A stretch of DNA of 64,000 nt from Bacillota bacterium. Its GTDB lineage: Bacteria > Bacillota > Clostridia > Lachnospirales > Anaerotignaceae. The position numbers and the translations under genes were made by a program. Below, in pieces: positions 18,509 through 27,210 of this stretch. Where the stretch lies: the NCBI GenBank assembly GCA_019422105.1, contig JAHZDZ010000003.1, positions 56,577-120,576 on the forward strand, read 5' to 3'. Positions within the stretch are counted from its first letter, which is position 1, and each line of letters opens with the position of its first letter. Below the pieces are notes generated by a model. That model was not told the origin of the DNA. It worked only from the letters and a program-made list of their open reading frames with translations, and ran no database searches.

Positions 18509-18985
18509 TTAAAAGTTAAATTCCGCGTCCCAGTCAAACTCACCGGATCCTTCTATATTTTGGGGCCAGTGGGCGCACCAGGCGGGAACGACAGGATTTT
18601 CCGCACGGTCAAGGCAGGGAGTATAGGGCTTTATATCAAGAACGGGGCTTCCGTCCTCTGCGTCTATATAGGAGAGCTCTATCATGCCCTTCTCGAAGTC
18701 TATGCCGAGAGGGGGGACGCTGCTCAAGGCAAGAGGATTTGGCCTTTCCGGGGAACGGGTTGCGAATACGCCCAGTGTGGCGGGCCCTTTTTTGTAGGGC
18801 TTTTCCTCTGTTAAATTACCTCGGCACAAATCATTATCACAGCCGTCAAACCACCATAGCACCTGAATGTAACCGAAGCCGTCAAGACCCGTCAGTGCGG
18901 GAATATATTTTTTGTCAAGAACGATATAAAAACCGTTCTCATTGCTTTTGATTTTTCCGATTGGGTTACAATTTAATTTTTTCAT
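18509..18985 (-). CDS. TrmO-like tRNA m6t6A methyltransferase (TsaA family)
   Basis: This 158-residue protein has the TsaA/TrmO signature: NPIGKIKS at the start, GLDGFGYIQVLWWFDG, the SAM-binding GVFATRSPERPNPLALS at about 73-89, and LDIKPYTPCLD near 117-127. The family methylates N6 of t6A37 in some tRNAs. The ATG at 18985 is favoured because GGAAGG lies 9 bases upstream; an ATG at 18994 touches this site and leaves no spacing. It is monocistronic. Some members of this fold are fused to other domains or have other substrates. Confidence 0.85.
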   Translation of the reverse strand: MKKLNCNPIGKIKSNENGFYIVLDKKYIPALTGLDGFGYIQVLWWFDGCDNDLCRGNLTEEKPYKKGPATLGVFATRSPERPNPLALSSVPPLGIDFEKGMIELSYIDAEDGSPVLDIKPYTPCLDRAENPVVPAWCAHWPQNIEGSGEFDWDAEFNF

Positions 18986-19152
18986 ATGGTACATCCTTCC
19001 GTTTTTTATTTACGGCGCCGTAATTCCAGTATAGCAGGTTCCTTTTATACTAAAAGGGGTTTATGAAAAAATATTGCATATTTGAAAAAACAGGAAACTT
19101 TTCTGATAATGCTGCGTCAAACAGGTAAAACAGTATAGAGGAGGGATTTTGT

Positions 19153-19905
19153 ATGAAAAAATTTTTAAAGGCCGCGGCGGCGGTATTGACGGCTGCATTC
19201 ATGATAACGGGAACAGGCGCGTTTACCGTAATGGCGGCGGAGCTTTCGGGTTCCGGCAAGGGAAGCATTACTGTTAACGGGACGGGAAGCGTGAAGGTTG
19301 ATCCTGACACGGCTTCTGTCAGTCTGGGAGTGAATACGGTTAACCGGGAGGCGAAGGAGGCACAGAAGGAAAACGCCGAAATTATGGATAAGGTTATCGG
19401 TAAGCTAAAAAGCCTGGGTGTCAGGGATGATCAGATGAAAACTCAGAATTTTAATGTTTACCCCAATTATGACTATTCCGGCGACAGGGAAAAGATTACG
19501 GGCTACAGTGTGAGCAACATTCTTGAGGTGACCACTAAGGATATTGACAATGTAGCGGCCTTGATTGACGGTGCGGCAGAGGCCGGCGCTAATGTCAACT
19601 ACGGCATCAGCTTTTATGTGGAGGACCCATCCCGATATTATGGCGAGGCTTTGCAGCAGGCAGTGAAAAACGCAGGAACAAGCGCGGGCTATATCGCTGC
19701 ATCACTGGGTGTTAACCTGGGAAAAGCAAAGAGCGTAACGGAGGAGAGTAGGGGCTATGCGTACAGTGACACTGCTGTAAACAGCACAATGGCCATGGCA
19801 AAGGAGGAAGCGGCGGCTGATATGAGCGCAGGAGGAAAAGCTACCGGCATATCCTATGACAAGATTGAAATCACAGCCAGGGTCAGCGCGGTCTATGAGT
19901 ATTGA
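19153..19905 (+). CDS. Secreted SIMPL-domain (DUF541) protein
   Basis: This 250-residue exported protein has a signal peptide (MKKFLKAAAAVLTAAFMITG, cleavage near VMAA). After it, KGSITVNGTGSVKVDPDTASVSLGVNT is the hallmark of SIMPL/YggE-like proteins, followed by MKTQNFNVYPNYDY and the repeated-helix part ending ITARVSAVYEY. The molecular function of the family is poorly known; stress and oxidative roles were proposed for relatives. GAGGAGG lies 9 bases before the ATG. It is a single gene with a strong terminator. Confidence 0.88.
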   Translation: MKKFLKAAAAVLTAAFMITGTGAFTVMAAELSGSGKGSITVNGTGSVKVDPDTASVSLGVNTVNREAKEAQKENAEIMDKVIGKLKSLGVRDDQMKTQNFNVYPNYDYSGDREKITGYSVSNILEVTTKDIDNVAALIDGAAEAGANVNYGISFYVEDPSRYYGEALQQAVKNAGTSAGYIAASLGVNLGKAKSVTEESRGYAYSDTAVNSTMAMAKEEAAADMSAGGKATGISYDKIEITARVSAVYEY

Positions 19906-19965
19906 TGAAAACAGTGAAAAGAAGGACTGAGCGAAAGATAAGCGCAAATTAAATGAATTCGACAG

Positions 19966-19993
19966 CCTCTCCGCCTTGGCGGAGGGGTTTTTT
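19966..19993 (+). terminator. Rho-independent terminator after the SIMPL gene
   Basis: CCTCTCCGCC-TT-GGCGGAGGGG followed by six T. Confidence 0.85.
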
Positions 19994-20133
19994 GTGTCAG
20001 GAAGTCGGAGCCTTAGACAGGTGCGTCAGAGAGTATGCGGAAAAAACGAAAGAGCTTATTTACTTTTGTGCGGAAAATGGGTATTATAAATAGAGCGAAT
20101 TTTAAAATTTTTACAGATATGAAGGAGATTAGT

Positions 20134-21951
20134 ATGGGTGAATCTATGAAGGGCTTGAAGAGAAGCCATATGTGTGCGCAAGTGAGCGAGGCCGCTGTGG
20201 GCCGGAAGGTTACGGTTATGGGCTGGGTACAGAGAAGGCGTGATTTGGGCCAGCTTATTTTTATTGCCCTGAGAGACAGGACAGGCATTGTACAGGTGGT
20301 TGTGGACGGCAACCAGTCTGCCCCTGAAATATTCCATAAGGCAGAAACCATCAGAAGCGAATATGTAGTGGCAGTGGAGGGCACTGTCATGGCCAGGGAT
20401 GCTGCGAATATCAATGAAAACATGAAAACAGGACGGGTTGAGATAGCTGTTGAAACACTTCGTATTCTCGCGGAGTCGGAAACACCGCCCTTTCAGATTG
20501 AGGAGAACAGTACAGTTAAGGATGATATACGCCTGAAATACCGTTATCTGGATCTGAGAAGACCGGATCTTTACAGAAATATTGCCTTGAGGCACAGAGT
20601 GGCTCAGATTGTCAGGGACTTTTTAAATGGGGAGGGATTTTTGGAAATCGAAACGCCGATTTTGCAAAAATCAACACCGGAGGGGGCAAGGGACTATCTT
20701 GTTCCAAGCCGTGTTCATCCGGGCAACTTCTATGCCCTGCCACAGTCTCCCCAATTATTTAAACAGATATTGATGGTATCCGGTATGGACAGGTATTATC
20801 AGCTGGCAAAATGCTTCCGTGATGAGGATCTCAGAGCGGATCGTCAGCCCGAATTTACACAGATAGACATGGAGCTCTCCTTTGTGGAGGAGGACGACAT
20901 CATGGATGTCAATGAAAGATTAATTCAAAGGGTGTTTAAAGAGGCTCTTGACGTAGATGTGCAAATCCCCTTCAGAAGGATGACCTACAGGGAGGCTATG
21001 GAGAGATTTGGATCTGACAAGCCGGATCTGCGCTTTGGCATGGAGCTTGTGAATATTTCCGATATTGTGAAGGATACAGATTTTGTTGTATTTAAGGGAG
21101 CTCTTGAGGCCGGCGGCAGTGTGCGCGCCATCAATGCGTCAGGCTGCGGACATTTCCCCAGAAAGCAGATAGATTCCCTTGTGGAGTTTGTGAAAACATA
21201 CAGGGCAAAGGGGCTTGCTTGGCTCAGCATCAATGAGGACGGTTCTCTGAAATCCCAGATAGCGAAATTCTTTACGGAGGACAAGCTGCGTGAGATTGTT
21301 GCGAGAATGGAGGGAAAACCGGGCGACTTGATTTTAATCTGTGCGGATAAGGATCAGGTGGTATTTGACTCTCTGGGACAGCTGAGGCTTGAAATATCCA
21401 GAAGACTGAATCTTACGAGAACAGACGATTATAATTTCCTCTGGGTGACAGAATTCCCAATGCTGGAGTGGGACGAGGAGGAAAACAGATTTGTTGCGGT
21501 ACATCATCCGTTCACCTCTCCTATGGATGAGGATTTGGATATTATTGACAGCGACCCGGGAAAGGTGCGTGCAAAGGCCTACGATATGGTATTAAACGGC
21601 GTAGAGCTTGGTGGCGGCAGTATCCGTATTCACAGGGCCGATATTCAGGAGAAAATGTTTGAGCTTCTGGGCTTTAGCAAGGAGGACGCGTATGAGAGGT
21701 TTGGTTTCCTGTTAAACGCTTTCAAATATGGTGTGCCTCCTCACGGTGGTCTTGCTTTTGGCTTTGACCGTATTATAATGTTGATGAGCGGCGCAAGCAG
21801 TATCCGTGACGTAATGGCATTCCCGAAGGTGAAGGACGCTTCCTGTCCAATGTCTGAGGCGCCCAATGTGGTGGAGCAGAAGCAGCTTGACGAGCTGAGT
21901 ATTGCCGTTACAAAGTTTGAAGACAGAGCGGCGGAGGCGGCAGAGGAATAA
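20134..21951 (+). CDS. aspS: Aspartyl-tRNA synthetase
   Basis: This 605-residue bacterial-type class II synthetase has an N-terminal OB-fold anticodon domain (GRKVTVMGWVQRRRDLGQLIFIALRDR), the catalytic motifs KYRYLDLRRP, FLEIETPIL and CFRDEDLRADRQPEFTQIDME, a bacterial GAD insertion at about 300-420, and the ending GGLAFGFDRIIMLM. ATG at 20134 follows GAAGGAG by 8 bases; an upstream ATG at 20035 would add 33 residues lacking family character. Whether it also charges tRNA-Asn cannot be told by eye. Confidence 0.95.
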   Translation: MGESMKGLKRSHMCAQVSEAAVGRKVTVMGWVQRRRDLGQLIFIALRDRTGIVQVVVDGNQSAPEIFHKAETIRSEYVVAVEGTVMARDAANINENMKTGRVEIAVETLRILAESETPPFQIEENSTVKDDIRLKYRYLDLRRPDLYRNIALRHRVAQIVRDFLNGEGFLEIETPILQKSTPEGARDYLVPSRVHPGNFYALPQSPQLFKQILMVSGMDRYYQLAKCFRDEDLRADRQPEFTQIDMELSFVEEDDIMDVNERLIQRVFKEALDVDVQIPFRRMTYREAMERFGSDKPDLRFGMELVNISDIVKDTDFVVFKGALEAGGSVRAINASGCGHFPRKQIDSLVEFVKTYRAKGLAWLSINEDGSLKSQIAKFFTEDKLREIVARMEGKPGDLILICADKDQVVFDSLGQLRLEISRRLNLTRTDDYNFLWVTEFPMLEWDEEENRFVAVHHPFTSPMDEDLDIIDSDPGKVRAKAYDMVLNGVELGGGSIRIHRADIQEKMFELLGFSKEDAYERFGFLLNAFKYGVPPHGGLAFGFDRIIMLMSGASSIRDVMAFPKVKDASCPMSEAPNVVEQKQLDELSIAVTKFEDRAAEAAEE

Positions 21952-22034
21952 AAAAACCGCTGATAAAAGCAGAAAAATTATTGCAGGCGCATATTTCATG
22001 TTATTTGAATTACGCCGGAATGTATCATATGAAA

Positions 22035-22066
22035 AGAAAGCTTGTTTTATCAAGCTTTCTTTTTTT
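22035..22066 (+). terminator. Rho-independent terminator after aspS
   Basis: AGAAAGCTTG, 6-base loop, CAAGCTTTCT, then six T. Confidence 0.9.
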
Positions 22067-22178
22067 GTATTCTGTTGATTTCTTTGACGTTTGCCCTGAC
22101 CTCTCTATTTATATTTAAAAATATTTCAGCAGTAACACAGAATTTTGTCTTTCCATATAATGGTTAGGATTAGAGAAT

Positions 22179-23159
22179 ATGGCGAGGTGCTTATCGATGC
22201 AAAGAAAGATTCCTTTAGAGCCGGAGGCCGCTGAAATCAGCAATACCGCGGCGAAGCCTCCGCTTATATTCCAGCTGCCGCCCGAGGAGGGAAGGGCGGC
22301 TCTGGAAAAAATACAGGATTCCCCTGTTTATATGTGTCCGGCCTCTGTATTAAGGACTGTATTTCAAACAGGGGAATGGGGAGAAATACCTGTTTACTAC
22401 ATTACGCCAAAGGACAGCCAGAGCATGAAGAGTGTTATTTTTTATATTCATGGAGCAGGGTGGGTGTTCGGCAGCTTCCATACCCACGAAAAGCTGGTAA
22501 GGGAGCTGGCGGACAGAACCAACTCACTTGTTATTTTTCCAGAGTATACCCGTTCTCCTGAGGCAAGATACCCAACAGCCATTGAACAATGCTACAAATT
22601 GCTATGCGATATTCCCAAGCAAATGGCCGTTTTTTACCCCCAGATTGATATGGATACCCTTACGGTTGCCGGAGACAGTGCAGGCGGAAATATGGCAATC
22701 GCTATGACGCTTATGGCGAAATTTCGGAAAGGACCCAGAATAAACAAACAGCTTTTATATTATCCCGTGACAAATGCCTGCTTCTGTACGAATTCCTATA
22801 TGGAGTTTGCCGTGGATTACTATTTGTACAGGGCCGGAATGATGTGGTTTTGGCAGCAATATGCACCAAGCCAGACAATGAGGGACAAAATGACGGCTTC
22901 TCCGCTGCGTGCCTCCACTGAACAGCTGTCAGGGCTTCCGCAGGCCATGTTGATAAATGGGGAGGCCGACGTACTGAGGGATGAGGGGGAGTCCTATGCA
23001 AGAAAGCTTAGAATGGCGGGAGTGGATGTTACTGCTATTAGAATACAGGCAATCATCCATGACTTTGTTATGCTGAATGCTCTGGATCAGACGTCGGCGT
23101 GCAGGGCGGCGATGGATGTTTCAACGGACTGGATAAACCGACTGAATTGTAAAGGCTGA
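22179..23159 (+). CDS. Alpha/beta hydrolase, HSL-type esterase
   Basis: This 326-residue protein of the hormone-sensitive-lipase esterase family has an oxyanion-hole motif HGAGW (variant of HGGGW) near 90, nucleophile elbow GDSAGGN near 168, an acidic residue in EADVLRDEGE near 270, and the catalytic His in IIHDFVMLN near 300. It probably hydrolyses short-chain esters such as acetylated sugars; substrate unknown. The start is ambiguous: ATG at 22179 or ATG at 22197, the second having GAGGTG upstream. No signal peptide. Single gene. Confidence 0.85.
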   Translation: MARCLSMQRKIPLEPEAAEISNTAAKPPLIFQLPPEEGRAALEKIQDSPVYMCPASVLRTVFQTGEWGEIPVYYITPKDSQSMKSVIFYIHGAGWVFGSFHTHEKLVRELADRTNSLVIFPEYTRSPEARYPTAIEQCYKLLCDIPKQMAVFYPQIDMDTLTVAGDSAGGNMAIAMTLMAKFRKGPRINKQLLYYPVTNACFCTNSYMEFAVDYYLYRAGMMWFWQQYAPSQTMRDKMTASPLRASTEQLSGLPQAMLINGEADVLRDEGESYARKLRMAGVDVTAIRIQAIIHDFVMLNALDQTSACRAAMDVSTDWINRLNCKG

Positions 23160-23253
23160 AAAACAGAAAGGAATATATGGCAGACTGTGTCAGTGACGAA
23201 GGAGTGAGGACGGCCTCAGTTTCATGCATCCCTTTTAATTTTGATTATTGAAG

Positions 23254-23283
23254 AAACGCTTGTCGGCAGGCAGGCGTTTTTTT
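23254..23283 (+). terminator. Terminator after the esterase gene
   Basis: AAACGCTTG and CAGGCGTTT pair (one G-T wobble) around an 8-base loop, followed by a T-run. Confidence 0.65.
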
Positions 23284-23419
23284 CTGTTGAGGGATATTCC
23301 GCCAAGAGTGCAATAGAGGCAGTTTCATACAATGCATTGAATGCACATGGGAACAGGCGCTTTCCTCTGCTATTTTACATATGATGTAGAGTTCATGTTC
23401 AAAAAAGGGGGAATTTATT

Positions 23420-24292
23420 ATGTTCAGGCAGGAAAATGTACTGTCGAAGGCTGTTGTCCGGGACCTTACAAATGAGGAGAACAGAAGTTTAATTGTAAAA
23501 TCTGTTTTGGACGCATATGGTGCGGGTATGAAGGTTGAAGAAAATTTTAATGGAGACATCAGGACATATGAGCATTCCCTTTTGGGAAATAACGAAAATT
23601 ATTTATTGGTGTTTATACAGTTTGACAAGAAGAACACCATAGGGGTTATATACCGGGAGGAGGGAGAATCCTATCTCTTTTTTTCCGTTTTAGGGCGGTT
23701 TTACGAAATTAAGGATATTTTTTTTATTGAAGAACCAAACTCTAAGAATACAATGATACTGCTGAAGGAAAAGGTCAATATGGCACTGGGTGCCTATGAG
23801 ACGAATGAGTTTCTTAAGGGATTTTTATGGAACGGAAATTTTTTTTACCAGGTGTTAAACGCAGTTTACACTATTGAAGCTTATTGGAATACGGCGTGGA
23901 CAGCCTACAGCGATAAAAAGCAGTGGGAAAGGGCGGCGCAGAGCAGCAATTTTGCATGGAATAATTCTCAAAAGCTGATTCTTTATCTGTATGAAACGCA
24001 GGAATACTGTATTTCCAGCGTGGAGGATGAGGTTAATTTGCCGGCAAGCCATACTTTTCAGCCTGTTCAGAGCCGATTTGTCATAGAAACCTACATTTGG
24101 AATGAAAAATGGGGGTGCTTTATATTGTATGAGAGTCAATATAAAATAAGCGGAGAAACAGTAGCGGTGGTTCAGGATTTGAATAATTCCATCTATTCCC
24201 TTGTGGAAGACCTGATACGGAAATATGTGATTTATACACCGCAAAAGGAGCTTCTGGTAGTTTCGGAGGAGGATTTAGAGCTGCGTGTCTAA
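23420..24292 (+). CDS. Unrecognised 290-residue protein
   Basis: A 290-residue soluble protein that I do not recognise. It begins MFRQENVLSKAVVRDLTNEENRS, is rich in aromatic residues (many Trp, Tyr and Phe from 125 to 240, such as FLWNGNFFYQ and YIWNEKWGCFILYES), and has no signal peptide or membrane segment. AAAGGGGG lies 11 bases before the ATG and codon use is like its neighbours, so it is a credible gene. It is flanked by terminators and likely monocistronic. No function is proposed. Confidence 0.7.
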   Translation: MFRQENVLSKAVVRDLTNEENRSLIVKSVLDAYGAGMKVEENFNGDIRTYEHSLLGNNENYLLVFIQFDKKNTIGVIYREEGESYLFFSVLGRFYEIKDIFFIEEPNSKNTMILLKEKVNMALGAYETNEFLKGFLWNGNFFYQVLNAVYTIEAYWNTAWTAYSDKKQWERAAQSSNFAWNNSQKLILYLYETQEYCISSVEDEVNLPASHTFQPVQSRFVIETYIWNEKWGCFILYESQYKISGETVAVVQDLNNSIYSLVEDLIRKYVIYTPQKELLVVSEEDLELRV

Positions 24293-24346
24293 GGTTTTGG
24301 TAAAAGAATTTATGAAAATAGTATATGACAGAATTGGCAAAACAGT

Positions 24347-24367
24347 AACGGGGGAGACCGTTTTTTT
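24347..24367 (+). terminator. Weak terminator-like hairpin
   Basis: AACGG and CCGTT around a short loop, followed by seven T including the stem end. Confidence 0.5.
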
Positions 24368-24980
24368 GTTTTAGACGATGTAGGAGAAGGCTGAGAGTTT
24401 AACAGATACTAATCGTTTAACATTAACGCCATGAGGACGGATTTTTCCTATGTATCATCTTTTGGCTTTGATGAGAGACGGCTGCGCTATGATCATCTTT
24501 ATACTTTTCATAACAGTAAATTGATGAGAAGATATATTCATCAGGCGGTTTTAGTATACCTTCTGCGCAGTTGGCCGCTTATGCCATGCCTTTTAGAGGG
24601 AATCTGCACGTGTACTTTACAGATATGGATATAGAAAAACAGCGGTGAATTTTATAATGATTTACCGCTGTTTTTTGGTACCATTCATACTGTAAGTTTA
24701 CACTCAATATATACTGATGTTCTGCGGAATTTGATGCAGTTTTCTTTTTGCCGCGAGCGGGAATTGTTGAAAAATTTTATAAGGCTCTCCGGGTTAAATG
24801 AATCCTATGCTGTTTAATACAGCTATCATAGTCAATATTATCCATTTTTAAGGAAGACTTAATTTACTATACATAAATTGTTCATAAATTTCATTTATTA
24901 TATAGGTATGGAATAAATGATTATTTCAGAAATGCTGATAAAAAAACTGCAACAGGTTATGTTTGAAAAGGAGGTACCCT
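24368..24980. other. Gap with a possible coding remnant and a terminator
   Basis: No gene with a ribosome site is seen in about 610 bases. One frame from about 24518 to 24648 reads IDEKIYSSGGFSIPSAQLAAYA, then RGNLHVYFTDMDIEKQR and a stop, directly before a terminator hairpin. It is preceded by in-frame stops, so it may be the tail of a decayed gene. Confidence 0.35.
24638..24676 (+). terminator. Rho-independent terminator
   Basis: AACAGCGGT and ACCGCTGTT around a 17-base AT-rich loop, then TTTT. It closes the possible gene remnant upstream. Confidence 0.75.
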
Positions 24981-25241
24981 ATGGACAAGAAAAGTTTGGT
25001 AGTAATCGGGTTGACGACAGCGATGATTTTGACTGCATCAAGCAATGCTTTCGCAGATGAAAATGTAAAAAATTATTATAAAAATTTTGTTATAGAAGAA
25101 ATGCATGATTTGACGGAGGAAGAAAAACAGGAGGTGGCAAAGGAAATGATTGATCGGGAGGTTGAGCGGGGCAATATTTCTAAAGAAGATGCGGAAACTA
25201 AATATTTTGCTTTGATACAGGGAGATTTCTCCTATCTTTAG
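24981..25241 (+). CDS. Small secreted protein of unknown function
   Basis: This 86-residue protein has a clear signal peptide (MDKKSLVVIGLTTAMILTASSNAFA, cleavage before DENV) and a short, highly charged mature part of about 60 residues (HDLTEEEKQEVAKEMIDREVERG) that is probably helical. The ATG at 24981 follows AAAGGAGG by 6 bases, which is near ideal. It precedes a second exported protein by about 140 bases. No known family is recognised. Confidence 0.75.
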   Translation: MDKKSLVVIGLTTAMILTASSNAFADENVKNYYKNFVIEEMHDLTEEEKQEVAKEMIDREVERGNISKEDAETKYFALIQGDFSYL

Positions 25242-25377
25242 CTGAGTCATTTTATCTGTTAAGTGCTTAAAACATTAAAATTTTCTTTCGTTTATGTCCT
25301 TTCCGCGTACAATCATTGATTTATTTTCCAAAGCATATTATAATGATACGCAGTATACATATCTTGGGAGGATAAAA

Positions 25378-26484
25378 ATGAGTAAAAGGAAATTGGGTGT
25401 CATCATTGCCGCATCCTGCGCTATGCTGATGGGTTCCATTGCACTTGGAATGAGCCTGAGCAAAAATTATAATATGGAGTTTGGCATAGGAGAGCCGGAA
25501 TATACAGTAAATGGCACTATAAAGGAATTTGATAAAAACACAGAGGTTCTTCCCTATATTGATAATGAGACTGGAGAAATCATGATGCCTTTGCGCTGTG
25601 TCCTGGAGGAAATGGGCGGCAGTCTTGGCTGGGATGAAAAGACGCAGACAACCAGCATCTCTTATAAAGGGACAAAAATCGAGATAGCTGCCGGCGACAG
25701 TATGGCGGTGATTAACGGCAACAGCATTATACTGAAATCCGTGCCTCAAAACGTTAACGGCACCCTTTATGTGGCAGCCAGCTTCATCAGTGATAATCTG
25801 GGAACAGATATCCAGTGGGAGCAGGATAAAAACCGCATTGTCATGAAATCTGAGGTAAGTCCGAGGCCGGCGGCCAACAGGAACGTTCTGGACTATAACG
25901 CAGAGCATATTGGCTATGAGGTGCAGGTTCCTGTCATTACAGGGCTCAACGACGGCAAATATGAAAAAGAGCTGAACAGCACACTGATGAAGGAAAGACT
26001 GGATCAGATAACGGAATATCTGAAGGAAAACGGTACCACGCCTTCTTTGGAAGACAATGCAGCGAAAGCGTATTGGACTTCTGAGGTGACTTTTCCTTGC
26101 AGAAGCAATGAAATGATAAGCATTCTGGTATTCAACACCATGCAGCAAATGGATGGAGAGGTAAAGGAATGGACGGTTACAGAAAATTTTGATTTGCTCC
26201 GTCAGAAAAAAATTACGCTGGGCGATCTGTTTAAAAACGAAAAATATGAAGCCTTTCTGCTCAAGGAGATGAATACGGCTATAAAGGAAAATCCGGACAG
26301 CTATACCGGTGTAAAGCCAACTGAATTCAGTTTGGAGGAGGAGGTTCCTTTTTACTTCGAGGGCAAGGACATTGTACTGCTGAAAAAAATGGAGGACGGC
26401 ACTACAGAGGAATTCAGGATACCTGTGATAGAGCTGAAAAAATTTTTGAAGGACGATTATAAGATTTTAATTTCCAATGATTAA
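25378..26484 (+). CDS. Exported stalk-domain protein with RsiV-like (DUF3298) C-terminus
   Basis: This 368-residue protein has an N-terminal membrane or signal segment (LGVIIAASCAMLMGSIALGMSL). Residues about 45-155 form a copper-amine-oxidase N-like stalk domain (PLRCVLEEMGGSLGWDEKTQTTSISYKG; LYVAASFISDNLGTDIQW). The rest resembles the DUF3298/RsiV fold (TLGDLFKNEKYEAFLLKEMN; FYFEGKDIVLL), which binds wall or lysozyme-type ligands in RsiV. No anti-sigma N-domain or sigma gene is beside it, so a sensor role is unproven. GGGAGG lies 8 bases before the ATG; an upstream start at 25294 lacks a site. Confidence 0.75.
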   Translation: MSKRKLGVIIAASCAMLMGSIALGMSLSKNYNMEFGIGEPEYTVNGTIKEFDKNTEVLPYIDNETGEIMMPLRCVLEEMGGSLGWDEKTQTTSISYKGTKIEIAAGDSMAVINGNSIILKSVPQNVNGTLYVAASFISDNLGTDIQWEQDKNRIVMKSEVSPRPAANRNVLDYNAEHIGYEVQVPVITGLNDGKYEKELNSTLMKERLDQITEYLKENGTTPSLEDNAAKAYWTSEVTFPCRSNEMISILVFNTMQQMDGEVKEWTVTENFDLLRQKKITLGDLFKNEKYEAFLLKEMNTAIKENPDSYTGVKPTEFSLEEEVPFYFEGKDIVLLKKMEDGTTEEFRIPVIELKKFLKDDYKILISND

Positions 26485-26487
26485 CGG

Positions 26488-26514
26488 GAAAGCGGCTTGC
26501 CGCTTTCTTTTTTT
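26488..26514 (+). terminator. Rho-independent terminator
   Basis: GAAAGCGGC-TT-GCCGCTTTC followed by seven T. Confidence 0.9.
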
Positions 26515-26908
26515 ATAAACAATTGAAAGCGGGGCAGAATTTTTTGTACTGATATATTAATTCAGAGTGGCTTTTGAAATTTTTTATTGCATGCCATTTG
26601 TTATAAAGAAAATGGCAGCTATGAGGAGGTGTCATTATTATATAAAAAGACGGTGATGTGGAAAATAGAGATTATTTACTATGCCGTATTTTGTGGTGAG
26701 GATAAATGTTCTCGGGCAAAATACGACATAGGATGGCAAAATAATTGATGCTGTTTAGTGAAAATTTAACAATCACGTTGTGCAAAGCAAAGTACATTGA
26801 AAATTTTACTGCACAAATACTCCAGAAACGAAACAATTTTATCGTATTATGTATCCATAATATCCATACTTTTCTGGGTAAATTTACAAAAAAAGACCGG
26901 CCAAAATG

Positions 26909-27061
26909 TTGAAAAATAATTGATTTTGGATTATAATAAAAACGTGAGTAATATTTGCATACTGTATTCAACATAAAGCGTCAAAGAATTGTCAATATAT
27001 AGAGGTTTTATTTTCTAATTTCCTTCTATATATTGATATAGGCTTTTGCAAATGTTACAAT
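26909..27061 (+). promoter_or_regulatory. Two promoters and an inverted repeat upstream of nifJ
   Basis: P1: TTGAAA (26909-26914), 17 bases, TATAAT (26932-26937). P2: TTGATA (27033-27038), 17 bases, TACAAT (27056-27061). A perfect 12-base inverted repeat TCAATATATAGA (26992-27003) and TCTATATATTGA (27025-27036) overlaps the P2 -35. It could be a regulator site or a hairpin in the P1 transcript. The leaders would be about 265 and 145 bases. The 400 bases before P1 show no supported gene. Confidence 0.55.
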
Positions 27062-27210
27062 AGTTCATGCAGGCCCTATGGGGACTGTGTTATTACTTAT
27101 TCGGGACAGGTTATTTTATATATTAATATCTACTTTATGGCCATCTCTCCTAATAAAGTATGCATTAGCTATACAATAACTATCCTAAAATCCTAAAGGA
27201 GGAAATTTTT

